The notes under the pieces are model-generated. The model saw nothing but the letters and a program-made list of their open reading frames with translations. It had not been told where the DNA came from and ran no database searches. Below, in pieces: positions 62,826 to 64,000 of a stretch of 64,000 nucleotides of DNA (position 1 is its first letter; every line of letters starts with the position of its first letter). The stretch spans positions 65,488-129,487 of the forward strand of contig NZ_FQXT01000006.1 of assembly GCF_900130045.1 (NCBI RefSeq), given 5' to 3'. The DNA is from Leeuwenhoekiella palythoae. Lineage in GTDB: Bacteria; Bacteroidota; Bacteroidia; Flavobacteriales; Flavobacteriaceae. A program made the position numbers and the translations under genes.

Positions 62826-64000
62826 ATGAGTACACTTACCTCAATTACGATTAGACCAGAACTGCTGGAAAATCGAGAATACATTCTTCAGCAAGCCTTG
62901 GGGAAAACGAAGATCAAAGCGGTATCTGTGATCGATTGGCGTATTAGAAAGCGCTCTATAGATGCTAGAAATAAGCCTATAAAATTACAATTGCAGATTG
63001 AAATTTGGCAGCAAGGTGAACAGCGCGAACCTTTAAATCGTTTTGTACCGAAAGAGGTAAGTAATGCACCAAAGATTGCCATTATAGGCGCCGGTCCTGC
63101 CGGATTGTATGCTGCATTGCGCGCTATTGAAGCCGGCTTGAGGCCCATTGTTTTTGAACGTGGTAAAGACGTGCGCGAGCGCCGAAGAGATTTAGCAAAG
63201 ATCAATAAAGACCAGCTTGTAAATCCGGAATCTAATTATTGTTTTGGGGAAGGTGGCGCCGGAACTTATTCTGACGGAAAATTATATACCCGTTCAAAAA
63301 AGCGCGGTAATGTGCTTAAAGGATTAGAATGGCTGGTGCATTTTGGTGCAGACGAAGATATTTTGGTAGATGCGCATCCACATATCGGGACCAATAAATT
63401 GCCAAAAGTAATTTCTGCAATGCGGGAAGCGATCATCGCTGCAGGCGGAGAAGTGCATTTTAATGCAAAACTCACCGATATTCATATTGAAAATAAGATC
63501 TTAAAAGGCATTGTGATCAATGAAGAAAAGCAATACACTTTTGATGAGGTGGTTCTGGCGACTGGGCATTCAGCTCGAGATATTTTTTATTTAATGCATG
63601 AGAAAGGCGTGAAGATCGAAGCCAAACCTTTTGCGCTGGGTGTACGCGCCGAACATCAGCAGGAAGTGATCAATTATATTCAGTATCACGGGGAAACTGA
63701 CAATCCGTACTTGCCGCCTGCCGCTTACAGTCTGGTGGAGCAGGTGGATGGGATGGGTGTGTATTCATTTTGCATGTGCCCCGGTGGGATCATCGCGCCT
63801 TGTGCTACCCAACAGGAAGAAGTGGTCACCAACGGCTGGAGCCCCAGTAAACGAAATAATCCGTACGCCAATTCTGGAATTGTAGTAAGTGTAGCACCTA
63901 AAGATTTACCCAATTATGCTCCAGATGATCCTTTTGTTAGTTTGAATTTTCAGAAGGAAGTTGAACGTGCCTGCTGGATTGCGGGTGGGAAAACACAACA
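62826..64000 (+). CDS. FAD-dependent oxidoreductase (COG2509-like), 3' end outside window
   Basis: The reading frame starts MSTLTSITIRPELLENREYIL and runs 391 codons to the window edge without a stop. The N-terminal part (about 1-75) is a small alpha/beta domain. The FAD/NAD fold follows, with KIAIIGAGPAGLYAAL near residue 80 and the signature CFGEGGAGTYSDGKLYTR near 140. The stretch VLATGHSARDIFYLMH and the FCMCPGGIIAP motif also match this family of predicted flavoproteins (uncharacterised FAD-dependent dehydrogenases). The substrate is unknown. It has its own -7 box and is separated from the PUL by a terminator. Confidence 0.88.
   Translation, partial: MSTLTSITIRPELLENREYILQQALGKTKIKAVSVIDWRIRKRSIDARNKPIKLQLQIEIWQQGEQREPLNRFVPKEVSNAPKIAIIGAGPAGLYAALRAIEAGLRPIVFERGKDVRERRRDLAKINKDQLVNPESNYCFGEGGAGTYSDGKLYTRSKKRGNVLKGLEWLVHFGADEDILVDAHPHIGTNKLPKVISAMREAIIAAGGEVHFNAKLTDIHIENKILKGIVINEEKQYTFDEVVLATGHSARDIFYLMHEKGVKIEAKPFALGVRAEHQQEVINYIQYHGETDNPYLPPAAYSLVEQVDGMGVYSFCMCPGGIIAPCATQQEEVVTNGWSPSKRNNPYANSGIVVSVAPKDLPNYAPDDPFVSLNFQKEVERACWIAGGKTQ

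Overview
The window looks like chromosome from a marine member of the Bacteroidota, most likely a Flavobacteriaceae species. Five things support this: a complete SusC/SusD polysaccharide utilisation locus (PUL); repeated promoter -7 boxes of the Bacteroidota type TAnnTTTG; starts without Shine-Dalgarno sites, including several TTG starts; a transketolase split over two genes; and bacillithiol synthesis (bshA). Base composition and coding style look even throughout. I see no insertion sequence, prophage, CRISPR array, rRNA or tRNA gene, and no gene-free stretch longer than about 300 bases.

Layout. 1-12.3 kb: tail of an FKBP-type lipoprotein, a small outer-membrane barrel, split transketolase (-), then tgt, an LptG/LptF permease and an EamA transporter, accA, dnaB, two secreted proteins of unclear role, a small DUF2945-like protein and a Sua5/YrdC protein (+). 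12.4-17.7 kb: an OmpA lipoprotein, a family 2 glycosyltransferase with an orphan HsdR-type nuclease domain, holA, rsmE and tsaD. 17.9-25.5 kb: tamB, then the glycolytic pair pfkA-gapA and a BadF-type kinase. 25.6-34.3 kb: ridA and lptD (-) diverge from an amidase gene, which is followed by an MCE-domain (MlaD-type) gene in an apparent operon with two heterodisulfide-reductase-like iron-sulfur proteins and a HAD phosphatase. 34.4-43.5 kb: a GH3/beta-lactamase fusion, bshA, a D-rich barrel, a fused FAD/Fe-S dehydrogenase, an aldose epimerase and an unknown helical protein. 43.7-48.1 kb: an OsmC protein and a small surface-polysaccharide cluster (WecA/MraY-type transferase, aminotransferase, CapD-type dehydratase, opposing CpsB-type phosphatase).

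48.3-62.7 kb holds the most specialised content, a beta-1,3-glucan (laminarin-type) PUL. Its genes are a membrane-bound propeller/Y_Y_Y/LuxR regulator, SusC, SusD, a surface glycan-binding lipoprotein, a GH16 lipoprotein, a GH3 beta-glucosidase and a second GH16. The expected flow is: surface binding and endo-cleavage by the lipoprotein GH16, import through SusCD, and periplasmic breakdown by GH3 and the second GH16. Glucose would then enter the ordinary glycolytic genes, some of which lie upstream. The binding lipoprotein carries a nearly identical tandem duplication of a 140-residue domain. The 250-base gap before susC carries an 11-bp-spaced direct repeat that could be an operator. The window ends inside a FAD-dependent oxidoreductase gene.

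I found nothing that is clearly a new system. The best candidates for new biology are four: the conserved pair at 9.5-11.3 kb, which may encode a glutamine-amidotransferase-like enzyme and a metalloprotease; the MCE/Fe-S/HAD operon; the start-codon puzzle of tamB; and the regulator-to-susC control region.
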